6,338 nt of DNA from Chloroflexota bacterium (GTDB taxonomy: Bacteria; Chloroflexota; Dehalococcoidia; GIF9; UBA5629): NCBI GenBank assembly GCA_026389655.1, contig JAPLHL010000162.1, positions 1 through 6,338 on the forward strand, given 5' to 3'. The notes beneath the pieces were generated by a model. It had not been told where the DNA came from and searched no databases. It was given only the letters and a program-made list of their open reading frames with translations. How positions within the stretch are numbered: position 1 is the first letter of the stretch; each line of letters opens with the position of its first letter. Both the position numbers and the translations under genes were made by a program. Shown here piece after piece: positions 1 to 5,871 of this stretch.

Positions 1-111
1 TAGCATGTCGGTACTGCCCGGTTACAGGAACACGTACATGCCAGGTTTCGCCTCCTATCGGACAGCCAAACAGGACAGGGAAAATTGAATTAATGGTCGA
101 AGGAAAATGTG

Positions 112-630
112 CTAATCTTCCATTTCCACACGGAAACGGCAGGTCTTTTCACCTTTTGGCATCAGTTTGCTGAAGCCCTTGAATTTAAATTTCGGATTAA
201 GCTCCTCGACCATGCCCGCGCACAATTCGCTTATACAAAAAGCACATAGCTCAGGCTCCTTTGACCAACTTCTCGCGGCAGGACAGGTATAAACCTCTTT
301 CTCAAATGCCTTCGGCGAATTCTCGATATAGCCGTTCCAGAAATTTGCATAAGTGTCGTCCATCAGGTCCTGTATCTTCGGCAGGTTCATACAGTCCTTG
401 AAATCCTCTTTACCGGTGCCGGTCGCGGCCATGTAAGCTTTGGCCGCCCACTTACCCTGCTTTTTATATTCCTGCTTGAGCCTCTCAATAAACTTTTCCC
501 CGCCGACTTCCTTACCCACCTTGTAAAGCATCAACATCTGCATCGCCAGGGATTCAGTCCAGTTTTTATAACGCTTACCCATCTCCTCGTCATTGACAGG
601 GTATCTCTCATAATCAGGGACCTCTGGCAT
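112..630 (-). CDS. Cys-rich protein resembling the L-2-amino-thiazoline-4-carboxylic acid hydrolase family
   Basis: A 172-residue soluble protein with no signal peptide or membrane segment. The start chosen is the ATG at 628-630 (protein begins MPEVPDYERY). A GGAGG ribosome site at 636-640 sits 5 nt before it, so the upstream in-frame TTG at 640-642 lies inside that site and is unlikely to be used. The N-terminal half is helical and charged. The C-terminal half has six cysteines in all, counting C80: C116 (in YTCPAAR), C129, C132, C137 and C164. The layout of a YxCP motif, a CxxC pair, an ELNPKF segment and a late Cys near the end resembles the ATC hydrolase-like family, a group common in anaerobes and usually annotated without biochemical proof. 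The Cys set could instead bind a metal or cofactor. The gene follows the flavin-type oxidase-like gene on the same strand after an 82-bp gap, so the two may be co-transcribed. The gene is certain; the family is recalled from the motif layout and the substrate is unknown. Confidence 0.6.
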   Translation of the reverse strand: MPEVPDYERYPVNDEEMGKRYKNWTESLAMQMLMLYKVGKEVGGEKFIERLKQEYKKQGKWAAKAYMAATGTGKEDFKDCMNLPKIQDLMDDTYANFWNGYIENSPKAFEKEVYTCPAARSWSKEPELCAFCISELCAGMVEELNPKFKFKGFSKLMPKGEKTCRFRVEMED

Positions 631-657
631 TTTTACCTCCAATAGTAAATATTCATC

Positions 658-685
658 AACATATTTTATTCCATCCCTTTTTCAA
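658..685 (-). promoter_or_regulatory. Possible promoter for the Cys-rich hydrolase-like gene
   Basis: Reading the minus strand, TTGAAA (685-680, 5 of 6 matches to the -35 consensus) is separated by 16 bp from TATGTT (663-658, 4 of 6 matches to the -10 consensus). Transcription would begin near 651, giving a leader of about 20 nt that carries the GGAGG site. No convincing terminator was found between the upstream gene's stop and this site, so this may be an internal promoter of a two-gene unit. It is a consensus match only. Confidence 0.35.
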
Positions 686-712
686 GGACATTCGCCGTCC
701 ATGGCAATGATT

Positions 713-1201
713 TTATATCAGGCCGGTTGTCATCTCAGACAGGTAAACAGGCTCAAAGGAATCGAACTTTATATCTCTAACGTGGTGCATACCCTCCCAC
801 ATGATCTTATAACCTTTCATAGCCCTGGCGAAACCAACCTTCTTCTGCCATATGGCATTTTCTTCCGGTTTTGCCTCACGCAGCTCACCCGCATTTCCGA
901 TAAGCCTGACGCCGGGCAGCGCCGGGAATTTACCTTCAAACAGCGACTTGCCCCAGAACATTTTATCGGCATTGACAGCCATTATGCATACCCTGGGATT
1001 TATCTTCAGATTTTCCGGTAAACGGCTGGGAAACTCCTCGAAATAGAAGCCGGTCCGGTCATCCCGCAGGAATAATCCGCCGATCGGTGTCACATGCGGT
1101 GAACCGTCCTTATTGACGGTAGCCACGGCAAAGTGAAAGCAGCTTTTATAAGCTTCGTCAAAGACTTTCTGGATCATTCCCCAGTTATCACCTATTTCCA
1201 T
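713..1201 (-). CDS. Pyridoxamine 5'-phosphate oxidase-like split-barrel flavoprotein
   Basis: A 162-residue cytosolic protein of the usual length for single-domain PNPOx-like split beta-barrel proteins. The start is the ATG at 1199-1201, with AAGGAGG at 1207-1213 giving a 5-nt spacer. The diagnostic N-terminal strand pair is visible at residues 24-41 (FAVATVNKDGSPHVTPIG), and the flavin-phosphate loop region follows at about 58-77 (SRLPENLKINPRVCIMAV). A central strand reads VRLIGNAGEL (98-107), and the C-terminus ends in a typical DIKFDSFEPVYL strand. Members of this superfamily bind FMN or F420 and reduce small substrates, or bind heme. The sequence does not show which cofactor is used, and it is too short and divergent to be called true PdxH. 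It lies upstream of the Cys-rich hydrolase-like gene on the same strand and diverges from the lipoprotein gene. The superfamily call is fairly secure; the substrate is unknown. Confidence 0.75.
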   Translation of the reverse strand: MEIGDNWGMIQKVFDEAYKSCFHFAVATVNKDGSPHVTPIGGLFLRDDRTGFYFEEFPSRLPENLKINPRVCIMAVNADKMFWGKSLFEGKFPALPGVRLIGNAGELREAKPEENAIWQKKVGFARAMKGYKIMWEGMHHVRDIKFDSFEPVYLSEMTTGLI

Positions 1202-1386
1202 GTATGCCTCCTTGTATGAATTGATTAATACATTAGCAGAAAAAAGGGGCTGTTAACAGCCTGGATGAAGCATTAATACCCATATCAACCGGCGTGCAAT
1301 TTAAATCATTCGTTATCATTTCACCTTGCACCTTACTGCTATAATAAAAGCCGGGATATCAATATAAAGCGCCTTATCAAAAGGAA
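1202..1386. other. Divergent intergenic region with 14-bp palindrome
   Basis: These 185 bp separate the leftward oxidase-like gene from the rightward lipoprotein gene, so promoters in both directions are expected. A perfect palindrome, GGCTGTTAACAGCC, lies at 1248-1261. On the minus strand it can fold as a 5-bp stem with a UUAA loop, followed by CC and a run of six T (1245-1240), about 45 bp before the oxidase-like start. It could be an operator or a weak terminator-like hairpin in that gene's leader. No good minus-strand promoter could be assigned. Confidence 0.4.
1337..1345 (+). promoter_or_regulatory. Extended -10 promoter for the lipoprotein gene
   Basis: The sequence TGCTATAAT is a perfect -10 hexamer (1340-1345) with the TGn extension, which can compensate for a missing -35. 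No good -35 hexamer is present at 16-18 bp; TTGCAC at 1326-1331 is too close. Transcription would begin near 1352, leaving a leader of roughly 35-40 nt before the lipoprotein start. Called from consensus only. Confidence 0.5.
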
Positions 1387-2487
1387 ATGTATTTGAATAA
1401 AACGACTTTATCTATCCTGGTTTCTATCGCAATTCTATGTTTTTGTTTTGCCTGCACGCCTTCTGCAAGTAGCAGTAAAGCCAGCGATACATCCTCAGCA
1501 AATGCAACTGCGCAGGTAAATCCAGTCACGTCCAAAAGCACCACCAAGAAAACTACTCCGGCCGCTGGCACCACCACGCCAATTGCCGGCCTGCCTGTCA
1601 TAAACTCTTTTTCTGCCACCCCAGCAATCATCAGTGCAGGCGACCAGTCTTATTTGAAGTGGCAGATATCTGATGCTACCTCGATTTCCATCAGCCCCGA
1701 TGTCGGCAGCGTAAACCCAATCGGCAACAAACAGTTATCTCCTGCTACCTCGACGGAATATAAAATCACAGCATCTAACGCCAAAGGAGCTGTCACGGCT
1801 GTTGTTACAATAATGGTTGAGAAACCCTATTCATCCCTTTTGCCGGTGGTACTCAGCTTCAATATAATACCAAGGATCATAAGTGAAAATGATACGTCTG
1901 AGATCTCCTGGAATATTTATGGCGCCGATAGTGTTTCGCTGGAGTATGGCAATACTAGCAAGACTTCAACAGTGATTTCAACCAGGCTGACGCCCACAGG
2001 TAAAATGACCATCACTCCAACTTATACACTCACGTCGGCTCAACAAAGGACATCTAACACGACTCCGATAATAGTATCCGATACACTCTATACACTGAAA
2101 GCAATTAATATTGCCGGTACCACGACGACATCAACTGCAGTGACTGTATTGAGAACAGCCATTATTCCCAAACCGGGGATCCCGATTGCTTATGATAATA
2201 TGACTGTTATTGCGGCAACCGTGTTGCCCATTATTCACTTGTTCACCGCAGAACCATATAGTATTGTCCAGGGCAACACAACTACTTTAAGCTGGGAAGT
2301 TTCCCAGGCAACCAAAGTGGTGCTTAACGGTGTCCAGGTGCCCGTTGTCGGCAGCCAGATAGTCTCACCTGCCGGCACTACTGCTTATACTCTCAGCGCA
2401 AGCAACGAGTTTTGGACCAGCACAAAAGCTGTTACAGTAACCACCCTCGGCTATAAACCGGAGTGGTTCAAACCAGTTATACGCTAA
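1387..2487 (+). CDS. Secreted (probable lipoprotein) with three Ig-like repeats
   Basis: A 366-residue exported protein. A signal peptide spans about residues 1-22: Lys at 5, then a hydrophobic core ending in CFAC, with C23 the likely lipidated cysteine. The lipobox is imperfect because position -3 is Cys rather than Leu. A Ser/Thr/Lys/Ala-rich linker follows (24-68), typical of a stalk off the membrane. Three Ig-like beta-sandwich repeats then run at about 70-145, 153-256 and 280-352. Each opens with a hydrophobic-Phe strand followed by a Pro-x-x-Ile turn (SFSATPAII, SFNIIPRII, LFTAEPYSI), then has a core Trp (W92, W175, W303). Repeats 1 and 3 close with a Y-x-(I/L)-x-ASN strand (EYKITASN, AYTLSASN); repeat 2 has LYTLKAIN. 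The middle repeat is about 25-30 residues longer. AAGGA at 1381-1385 almost touches the ATG at 1387 but is 7 nt from an in-frame TTG at 1393, so the true start may be that TTG, two residues shorter. Such proteins are usually surface adhesion or scaffold proteins; no enzyme domain is seen. It is not functionally tied to trp. Confidence 0.8.
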   Translation: MYLNKTTLSILVSIAILCFCFACTPSASSSKASDTSSANATAQVNPVTSKSTTKKTTPAAGTTTPIAGLPVINSFSATPAIISAGDQSYLKWQISDATSISISPDVGSVNPIGNKQLSPATSTEYKITASNAKGAVTAVVTIMVEKPYSSLLPVVLSFNIIPRIISENDTSEISWNIYGADSVSLEYGNTSKTSTVISTRLTPTGKMTITPTYTLTSAQQRTSNTTPIIVSDTLYTLKAINIAGTTTTSTAVTVLRTAIIPKPGIPIAYDNMTVIAATVLPIIHLFTAEPYSIVQGNTTTLSWEVSQATKVVLNGVQVPVVGSQIVSPAGTTAYTLSASNEFWTSTKAVTVTTLGYKPEWFKPVIR

Positions 2488-2525
2488 GGAAGGACCTGGT
2501 CTGTTGAGCGCCGGTAATTTAATAA

Positions 2526-2555
2526 TTGACACTATTTCATGCCGCATGTTACTAT
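2526..2555 (+). promoter_or_regulatory. trp operon promoter
   Basis: A perfect -35 hexamer TTGACA (2526-2531) is followed by an 18-bp spacer and the -10 hexamer TACTAT (2550-2555, 4 of 6 matches). Initiation would fall near 2562, giving a short 5' leader of about 24 nt before the leader-peptide ATG at 2586. This placement makes the alternative in-frame ATG at 2565 nearly leaderless and so less likely. The promoter begins 38 bp after the stop of the lipoprotein gene. No terminator is visible between them, so some read-through may enter, but it would still meet the attenuator. Confidence 0.7.
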
Positions 2556-2585
2556 CTCACTTACATGGTTAAGGCATTTATTGAA

Positions 2586-2657
2586 ATGACTCCCAAACGC
2601 ACCAACAACTGGTGGTGGCGTGGCATGCTTTTGCATGTCCGGGAGGACATGGCCTGA
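2586..2657 (+). CDS. trpL: trp operon leader peptide with three tandem Trp codons
   Basis: A 23-codon open frame starts MTPKRTNN, continues with three consecutive TGG codons (2610-2618) and ends at TGA 2655-2657. Three Trp in 23 residues, just after a promoter and just before an antiterminator-terminator pair upstream of trpE, is the hallmark of a ribosome-mediated attenuation leader. The peptide's job is to be translated, not to act as a product: the ribosome senses charged tRNA-Trp. A weak AAGG at 2571-2574 is 11 nt from the ATG. An in-frame ATG at 2565 would give 30 residues, but it lies almost at the predicted transcript start. The Trp codons sit immediately before the first hairpin strand (2622-2628), so a stalled ribosome would cover that strand. 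The stop codon lies 3' of the antiterminator strand (2635-2646), so a ribosome that reaches it would mask that strand. It is too short for ordinary gene callers. Confidence 0.88.
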   Translation: MTPKRTNNWWWRGMLLHVREDMA

Positions 2658-2727
2658 AACCATAAGCTAGTCAGCTAGCAGTTACGCTAACCACATAACC
2701 CTCCTGGACATCCAGGAGGGTTTTTTT
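2612..2727 (+). promoter_or_regulatory. trp transcription attenuator (competing leader RNA hairpins)
   Basis: Several pairings in this leader exclude one another. (1) A 1:2-type hairpin: 2622-2628 pairs with 2633-2639 around a UUUU loop (7 bp, one G-U), directly after the Trp codons. (2) A second local hairpin: 2634-2640 with 2645-2651, 7 perfect pairs closed by a GGGA (GNRA) tetraloop. (3) The antiterminator: 2635-2646 with 2700-2711, 12 contiguous pairs including one G-U. (4) The terminator: 2697-2707 with 2712-2722. A small spacer hairpin, GCUAG-UCAG-CUAGC, occupies 2666-2679. The antiterminator takes most of the left arm of the terminator, so only one can form. Expected logic by analogy with enteric trp: a ribosome stalled at Trp codons blocks hairpin 1, leaves 2635-2646 free, and transcription continues; a ribosome finishing at the TGA masks that strand and transcription stops. 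The pairings are read from the sequence; the behaviour is inferred. Confidence 0.85.
2697..2727 (+). terminator. Intrinsic terminator of the trp attenuator
   Basis: A stem of 9 mostly G-C pairs (CCCTCCTGG at 2699-2707 with CCAGGAGGG at 2712-2720) is extended by two A-U pairs at its base. It has a 4-nt ACAU loop and runs directly into seven T (2721-2727). It lies 31 bp before the trpE ATG and upstream of the trpE ribosome site, so it ends transcripts before the structural genes. Its left arm is also the 3' strand of the antiterminator, which marks it as conditional rather than a simple terminator of the upstream lipoprotein gene. Confidence 0.95.
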
Positions 2728-2758
2728 ATTTCCCATTAAATCAGCAGGAGGAACTTAC

Positions 2759-4279
2759 ATGAATCAGCACAAGAATACCGGGACCACGGCAGCGGCGAAA
2801 GAAGCCGGGCAACGATATAACCCGTCTTTAGAAGAAGTAAAAAAGCTGGCCGCTGAAGGTAACCTTCTGCCCGTCTGGCGGGAGATCGTGGCCGACCTGG
2901 AAACGCCGGTCTCGGCTTTCTTGAAGGTAAGCCGCGGCGACTACTCCTTCCTGCTGGAAAGTGTGGAAGGAGGACAAAGGACAGCCCGTTATAGCTTCAT
3001 CGGTACCGAACCGGATAAGATAATGATCAGCAGGAAAGACGATAAGACAGGTCCCCTGCATAAAATAAAGACAGAGCTGCGCAAATATAAGCAGGTACCA
3101 GCTTTCGGATTGCCCCCGCTTCGCGGAGGAGGTGTCGGTTACCTGTCGTACGAGACAGCGGGACGGTTCGAGGACCTTCCATCACCCGTAGCCGACCCCC
3201 TGGGACTGCCGGAAGCTGTCTTCATGCTGTCCAATACCATGTTGGTTTTCGATCACGTAACACACAAAATTATTATCCTGAGCCACGCCCGTATAGAAGA
3301 TAACATTGAAGCAGCTTATGAGAAAGCCACCCGGAAAATTGATGAACTTGAGGAAAGGTTAAGGGGGCCCCTCCCTGCTTCACCTGGTCTCCACATCCAC
3401 AATAATAAGGCGGAAATTAAATCGAACTTCTCCAAAGAAGAGTTTGAAAAAAGCGTAATAAAGGTTAAAGAGTATATAACCGCCGGTGAAGCTATCCAGG
3501 TTGTGCTCTCTCAGCGCCTGGCTGTGCCGACAGATGCAGCACCCTTCGATATCTACAGGGCGTTACGCACCATTAATCCTTCACCATATATGTTCTTCCT
3601 GCATATGGGAGATTTTCACGTCCTCGGGGCTTCGCCGGAGATACTGGTCAGGGTAGATGGAGATGCTGTCATGACACGTCCTCTTGCCGGCACCCGGCCA
3701 CGAGGGACGGACGAGATCGAGGACGAAGCACTGGGCAGGGAACTGCTGCTTGATGAAAAGGAACGCGCTGAGCATATCATGCTGGTGGACCTGGGCAGAA
3801 ATGATATCGGGCGCATCAGCGAGCCGGGCTCAGTGGAAGTCAGTGAGCTGATGAATATCGAACGCTATTCACACGTAATGCACATGGTGACCCACGTGCA
3901 GGGTAAACTCAAACCGGACTGCACTTCCTTTGACGCCCTGCAGGCATGTTTCCCGGCCGGGACAGTGTCGGGGGCTCCCAAGATCCGCGCTATGCAAATT
4001 ATCGCTGAACTCGAACCCGAGAAGCGCGGCGTTTACGCCGGCGCTGCCGGCTATTTCTCGCATAATGGCAATATGGATATGGCCATAGCGATCAGGACCA
4101 TGGTAGTAAAGGACGGTACGGCATATGTCCAGGCAGGCTGCGGCATTGTCTACGACAGTGTGCCCGAAAACGAGTACCGGGAATCATTGAATAAGGCCAG
4201 GGCGCTGCTCAAAGCCATCGAGCAGGCCGAAGATATCGATGCATCGGAAAGGAGGCAACATGCTGGTATTAATCGATAA
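2759..4279 (+). CDS. trpE: Anthranilate synthase component I
   Basis: A cytosolic 506-residue enzyme that converts chorismate to anthranilate, the first committed step of Trp synthesis, using ammonia passed from TrpG. The N-terminal domain (about 46-195) includes the Trp-binding LLES motif (65-68), which in the family mediates feedback inhibition. The chorismate-binding domain (about 226-485) shows NPSPYMFF (273-280), ASPEILVRV (291-299), TRPLAGTRPRG (306-316), DEKERAEHIMLVDLGRND (332-349), GTVSGAPKIRAM (401-412) and CGIVYDSVPENEYRE (461-475), all hallmarks of TrpE. The length is normal. About 20 polar residues precede the usual family start, but AGGAGG at 2746-2751, 7 nt from the ATG, supports this start. 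It is the first structural gene after the attenuator, and its last 20 nt overlap trpG. The LLES motif and the Trp attenuator argue against PabB or isochorismate synthase. Confidence 0.97.
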   Translation: MNQHKNTGTTAAAKEAGQRYNPSLEEVKKLAAEGNLLPVWREIVADLETPVSAFLKVSRGDYSFLLESVEGGQRTARYSFIGTEPDKIMISRKDDKTGPLHKIKTELRKYKQVPAFGLPPLRGGGVGYLSYETAGRFEDLPSPVADPLGLPEAVFMLSNTMLVFDHVTHKIIILSHARIEDNIEAAYEKATRKIDELEERLRGPLPASPGLHIHNNKAEIKSNFSKEEFEKSVIKVKEYITAGEAIQVVLSQRLAVPTDAAPFDIYRALRTINPSPYMFFLHMGDFHVLGASPEILVRVDGDAVMTRPLAGTRPRGTDEIEDEALGRELLLDEKERAEHIMLVDLGRNDIGRISEPGSVEVSELMNIERYSHVMHMVTHVQGKLKPDCTSFDALQACFPAGTVSGAPKIRAMQIIAELEPEKRGVYAGAAGYFSHNGNMDMAIAIRTMVVKDGTAYVQAGCGIVYDSVPENEYRESLNKARALLKAIEQAEDIDASERRQHAGINR

Positions 4280-4832
4280 CTACGATAGTTTTACCTACAA
4301 CCTTTTCCAATACCTCAGTGAGCTTGGAGAAAACGTGAGCGTGGTCCGCAACGACAAGACGACGCTCAAGAAAATCGCCCGTATGAAACCCGAAAGGATA
4401 GTCATTTCGCCGGGACCATCCACTCCACTGCAGGCAGGCATATCCAACGACGTAATAAAACAGTTTGGATCGAGCCTGCCCATCCTGGGAGTATGCCTGG
4501 GCCACCAGTGCATCGGCTACAGCTACGGCGGTGTCATCTGCCGGGCAAGCAAGATCATGCATGGCAAGTCATCGCTGGTGCACCACAATAATCAGGGCTT
4601 ATTCGCAGGCCTGCCAAACCCATTCTATGCCATCCGCTACCATTCGCTGGTAGTCAACAGGGATACCCTGCCGGACTGTCTTGAGGTAACGGCCTGGACC
4701 GATGACGGCACAGTCATGGGGCTGCGCCATCGCGAATATACCGTTGAGGGTATTCAGTTTCATGCGGAGTCGTTTATGACCCAATGCGGGAAAGACATAC
4801 TGAAGAATTTCTTGAATTTGAGGAGGAATTAA
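4260..4832 (+). CDS. trpG: Anthranilate synthase component II (glutamine amidotransferase)
   Basis: A 190-residue class I glutamine amidotransferase that hydrolyses glutamine and delivers ammonia to TrpE. It starts MLVLIDNYDSFTYNL, the typical TrpG/PabA opening. The nucleophile C79 lies in ILGVCLGHQCIGYSYGG, and the other catalytic residues are H168 and E170 in GIQFHAES; the family usually has Pro where A169 stands. The SPGPSTP loop (50-56), the MHGKSS segment (100-105) and HSLVV (128-132) are also present. The ATG at 4260 is chosen because GGAGG (4251-4255) lies 4 nt before it; an in-frame ATG at 4239 would add seven residues and place the site inside the gene. The start overlaps the trpE end by 20 nt, which suggests translational coupling that helps balance the two subunits. 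There is no fusion to TrpE or TrpD. In organisms with one such gene the subunit may also serve folate synthesis with PabB; that cannot be judged here. Confidence 0.95.
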   Translation: MLVLIDNYDSFTYNLFQYLSELGENVSVVRNDKTTLKKIARMKPERIVISPGPSTPLQAGISNDVIKQFGSSLPILGVCLGHQCIGYSYGGVICRASKIMHGKSSLVHHNNQGLFAGLPNPFYAIRYHSLVVNRDTLPDCLEVTAWTDDGTVMGLRHREYTVEGIQFHAESFMTQCGKDILKNFLNLRRN

Positions 4833-4833
4833 A

Positions 4834-5853
4834 ATGATTAAAGAAGCGATTGGAAGCCTGGTCTCCGGCCACTCGCTCACGATGCAGGAAGCTTCCTCCG
4901 TCATGGAGGAGATCATGGACGGGACAGCCACTCAGGCACAGATGGGCGCACTCATGGTTGCGCTCAGGCTGAAAGGAGAGACAGCAGAAGAAGTGGCGGG
5001 CTTTGCCAGCGTCATGCGCTCCAGGGCCAGGCAAGTGTGCGTGTCCGGCCCCGTCATTGATATCGTCGGCACGGGAGGCGACGGTCAGAATACATTCAAT
5101 ATCTCGACTACAGCAGCTTTTGTAATCGCGGGAGCGGGGCTAAAGGTGGCCAAGCACGGCAACCGTGCCATGAGCAGCCGCTGCGGCAGCGCCGACGTAC
5201 TGGAGGCGCTGGGCGTGAAGATTGAGCTCACGCCGGAGCATGTACAGGCATGCGTGGAAAACGTGGGTATCGGTTTCATGTTTGCACAGGCTTTCCACCC
5301 GGCTATGAAATTTGCAGCTTTGCCGAGAAAAGAGATAGGCATACGCACGGTCTTCAATATACTCGGCCCGTTAACCAATCCTGCTGGAGCACAATACCAG
5401 GTGATCGGGGTCCCCACTGAAGAGATCGGCGACAAAATCGCCAGGGCGCTACTTCACTTGCATATAAGGCGGGCGCTGGTTGTGCATGGCCTGAACGGCG
5501 TCGACGAGTTATCCATCTCCGGCAAGTCCGCGATATGGGAAGTCCGCGAACAGGATACGGAAGTATCACGGCGCTATGTCAGCCCGGAAGAATTTGGGCT
5601 TAAAAGTGCCCCTCTGGACAGTGTAAAAGGCGGCACCCCCCTGGAAAACGCCGCAATACTCCGCTCTATCTTAAAAGGAGAGAATACATCCAGGAGGGAT
5701 GTGGTCCTTCTCAACGCTGCTGCCGGAATATACGTTGGCGGCCTGGCTGCGACTCTTAATGAAGCAGTTGACCTGGCAAGCCAATCCATAGACAATGGTC
5801 ACGCAGCAGAAAAACTCGACCGCCTGGTGGATTTTAGCAGCCGCCTGACATAA
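4834..5853 (+). CDS. trpD: Anthranilate phosphoribosyltransferase
   Basis: A 339-residue cytosolic enzyme that joins anthranilate with PRPP to give N-(5'-phosphoribosyl)anthranilate, the second committed step. A helical N-terminal domain (about 1-68) precedes the nucleoside phosphorylase-like alpha/beta domain. PRPP and Mg binding are shown by GTGGDGQNTFNIST (79-92), KHGNRAMSS (107-115) and the metal-binding DE pair in NGVDELS (D224, E225). Anthranilate binding regions are visible around FAQAFHPAMKFAALPRKEIGIRT, with R171 in the usual place, followed by NILGPLTNPA. The length matches stand-alone TrpD, with no amidotransferase fusion. AGGAGG (4821-4826) lies 7 nt before the ATG, inside the trpG 3' end, and only 1 nt separates the trpG stop from this start. 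The pyrimidine-nucleoside phosphorylase family is related, but the motif set is specific to TrpD. Confidence 0.97.
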   Translation: MIKEAIGSLVSGHSLTMQEASSVMEEIMDGTATQAQMGALMVALRLKGETAEEVAGFASVMRSRARQVCVSGPVIDIVGTGGDGQNTFNISTTAAFVIAGAGLKVAKHGNRAMSSRCGSADVLEALGVKIELTPEHVQACVENVGIGFMFAQAFHPAMKFAALPRKEIGIRTVFNILGPLTNPAGAQYQVIGVPTEEIGDKIARALLHLHIRRALVVHGLNGVDELSISGKSAIWEVREQDTEVSRRYVSPEEFGLKSAPLDSVKGGTPLENAAILRSILKGENTSRRDVVLLNAAAGIYVGGLAATLNEAVDLASQSIDNGHAAEKLDRLVDFSSRLT

Positions 5854-5871
5854 ATATACTGGAGAGTTGGG

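Noticed and set aside
2..88. An open frame on the + strand from the left edge to a TGA at 86-88, possibly the C-terminal tail of a gene.
   Set aside because: Only 28 codons are visible, with no recognisable motif and no terminator after it. It cannot be told apart from chance.
701..1021. A rightward frame of 106 codons opposite the oxidase-like gene.
   Set aside because: It lies antisense to a gene with clear family motifs and a strong ribosome site, and its translation shows no family features.
1326..1345. TTGCAC plus TATAAT as a standard -35/-10 promoter pair.
   Set aside because: The spacing is only 8 bp, too short for a sigma70 promoter. The extended -10 alone is the better reading.
2488..2525. 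A terminator for the lipoprotein gene before the trp promoter.
   Set aside because: No stem followed by a T run could be found in these 38 bp.
2565..2657. A longer 30-residue leader peptide starting at the ATG at 2565.
   Set aside because: It is in frame with the Trp codons, but it begins about 3 nt from the predicted transcript start and has no ribosome site. The ATG at 2586 has at least a weak AAGG.
2666..2679. GCTAG-TCAG-CTAGC resembles a TrpR operator core (CTAG-N4-CTAG).
   Set aside because: It lies about 100 nt downstream of the predicted transcript start, between the leader peptide and the terminator, where a small RNA hairpin fits better. TrpR is not expected in this kind of organism, and the TTAA centre and flanks do not match.
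4599..4931. A leftward frame of 110 codons across the trpG-trpD junction.
   Set aside because: It is a shadow of two well-supported trp genes on the other strand, and no ribosome site or motif supports it.
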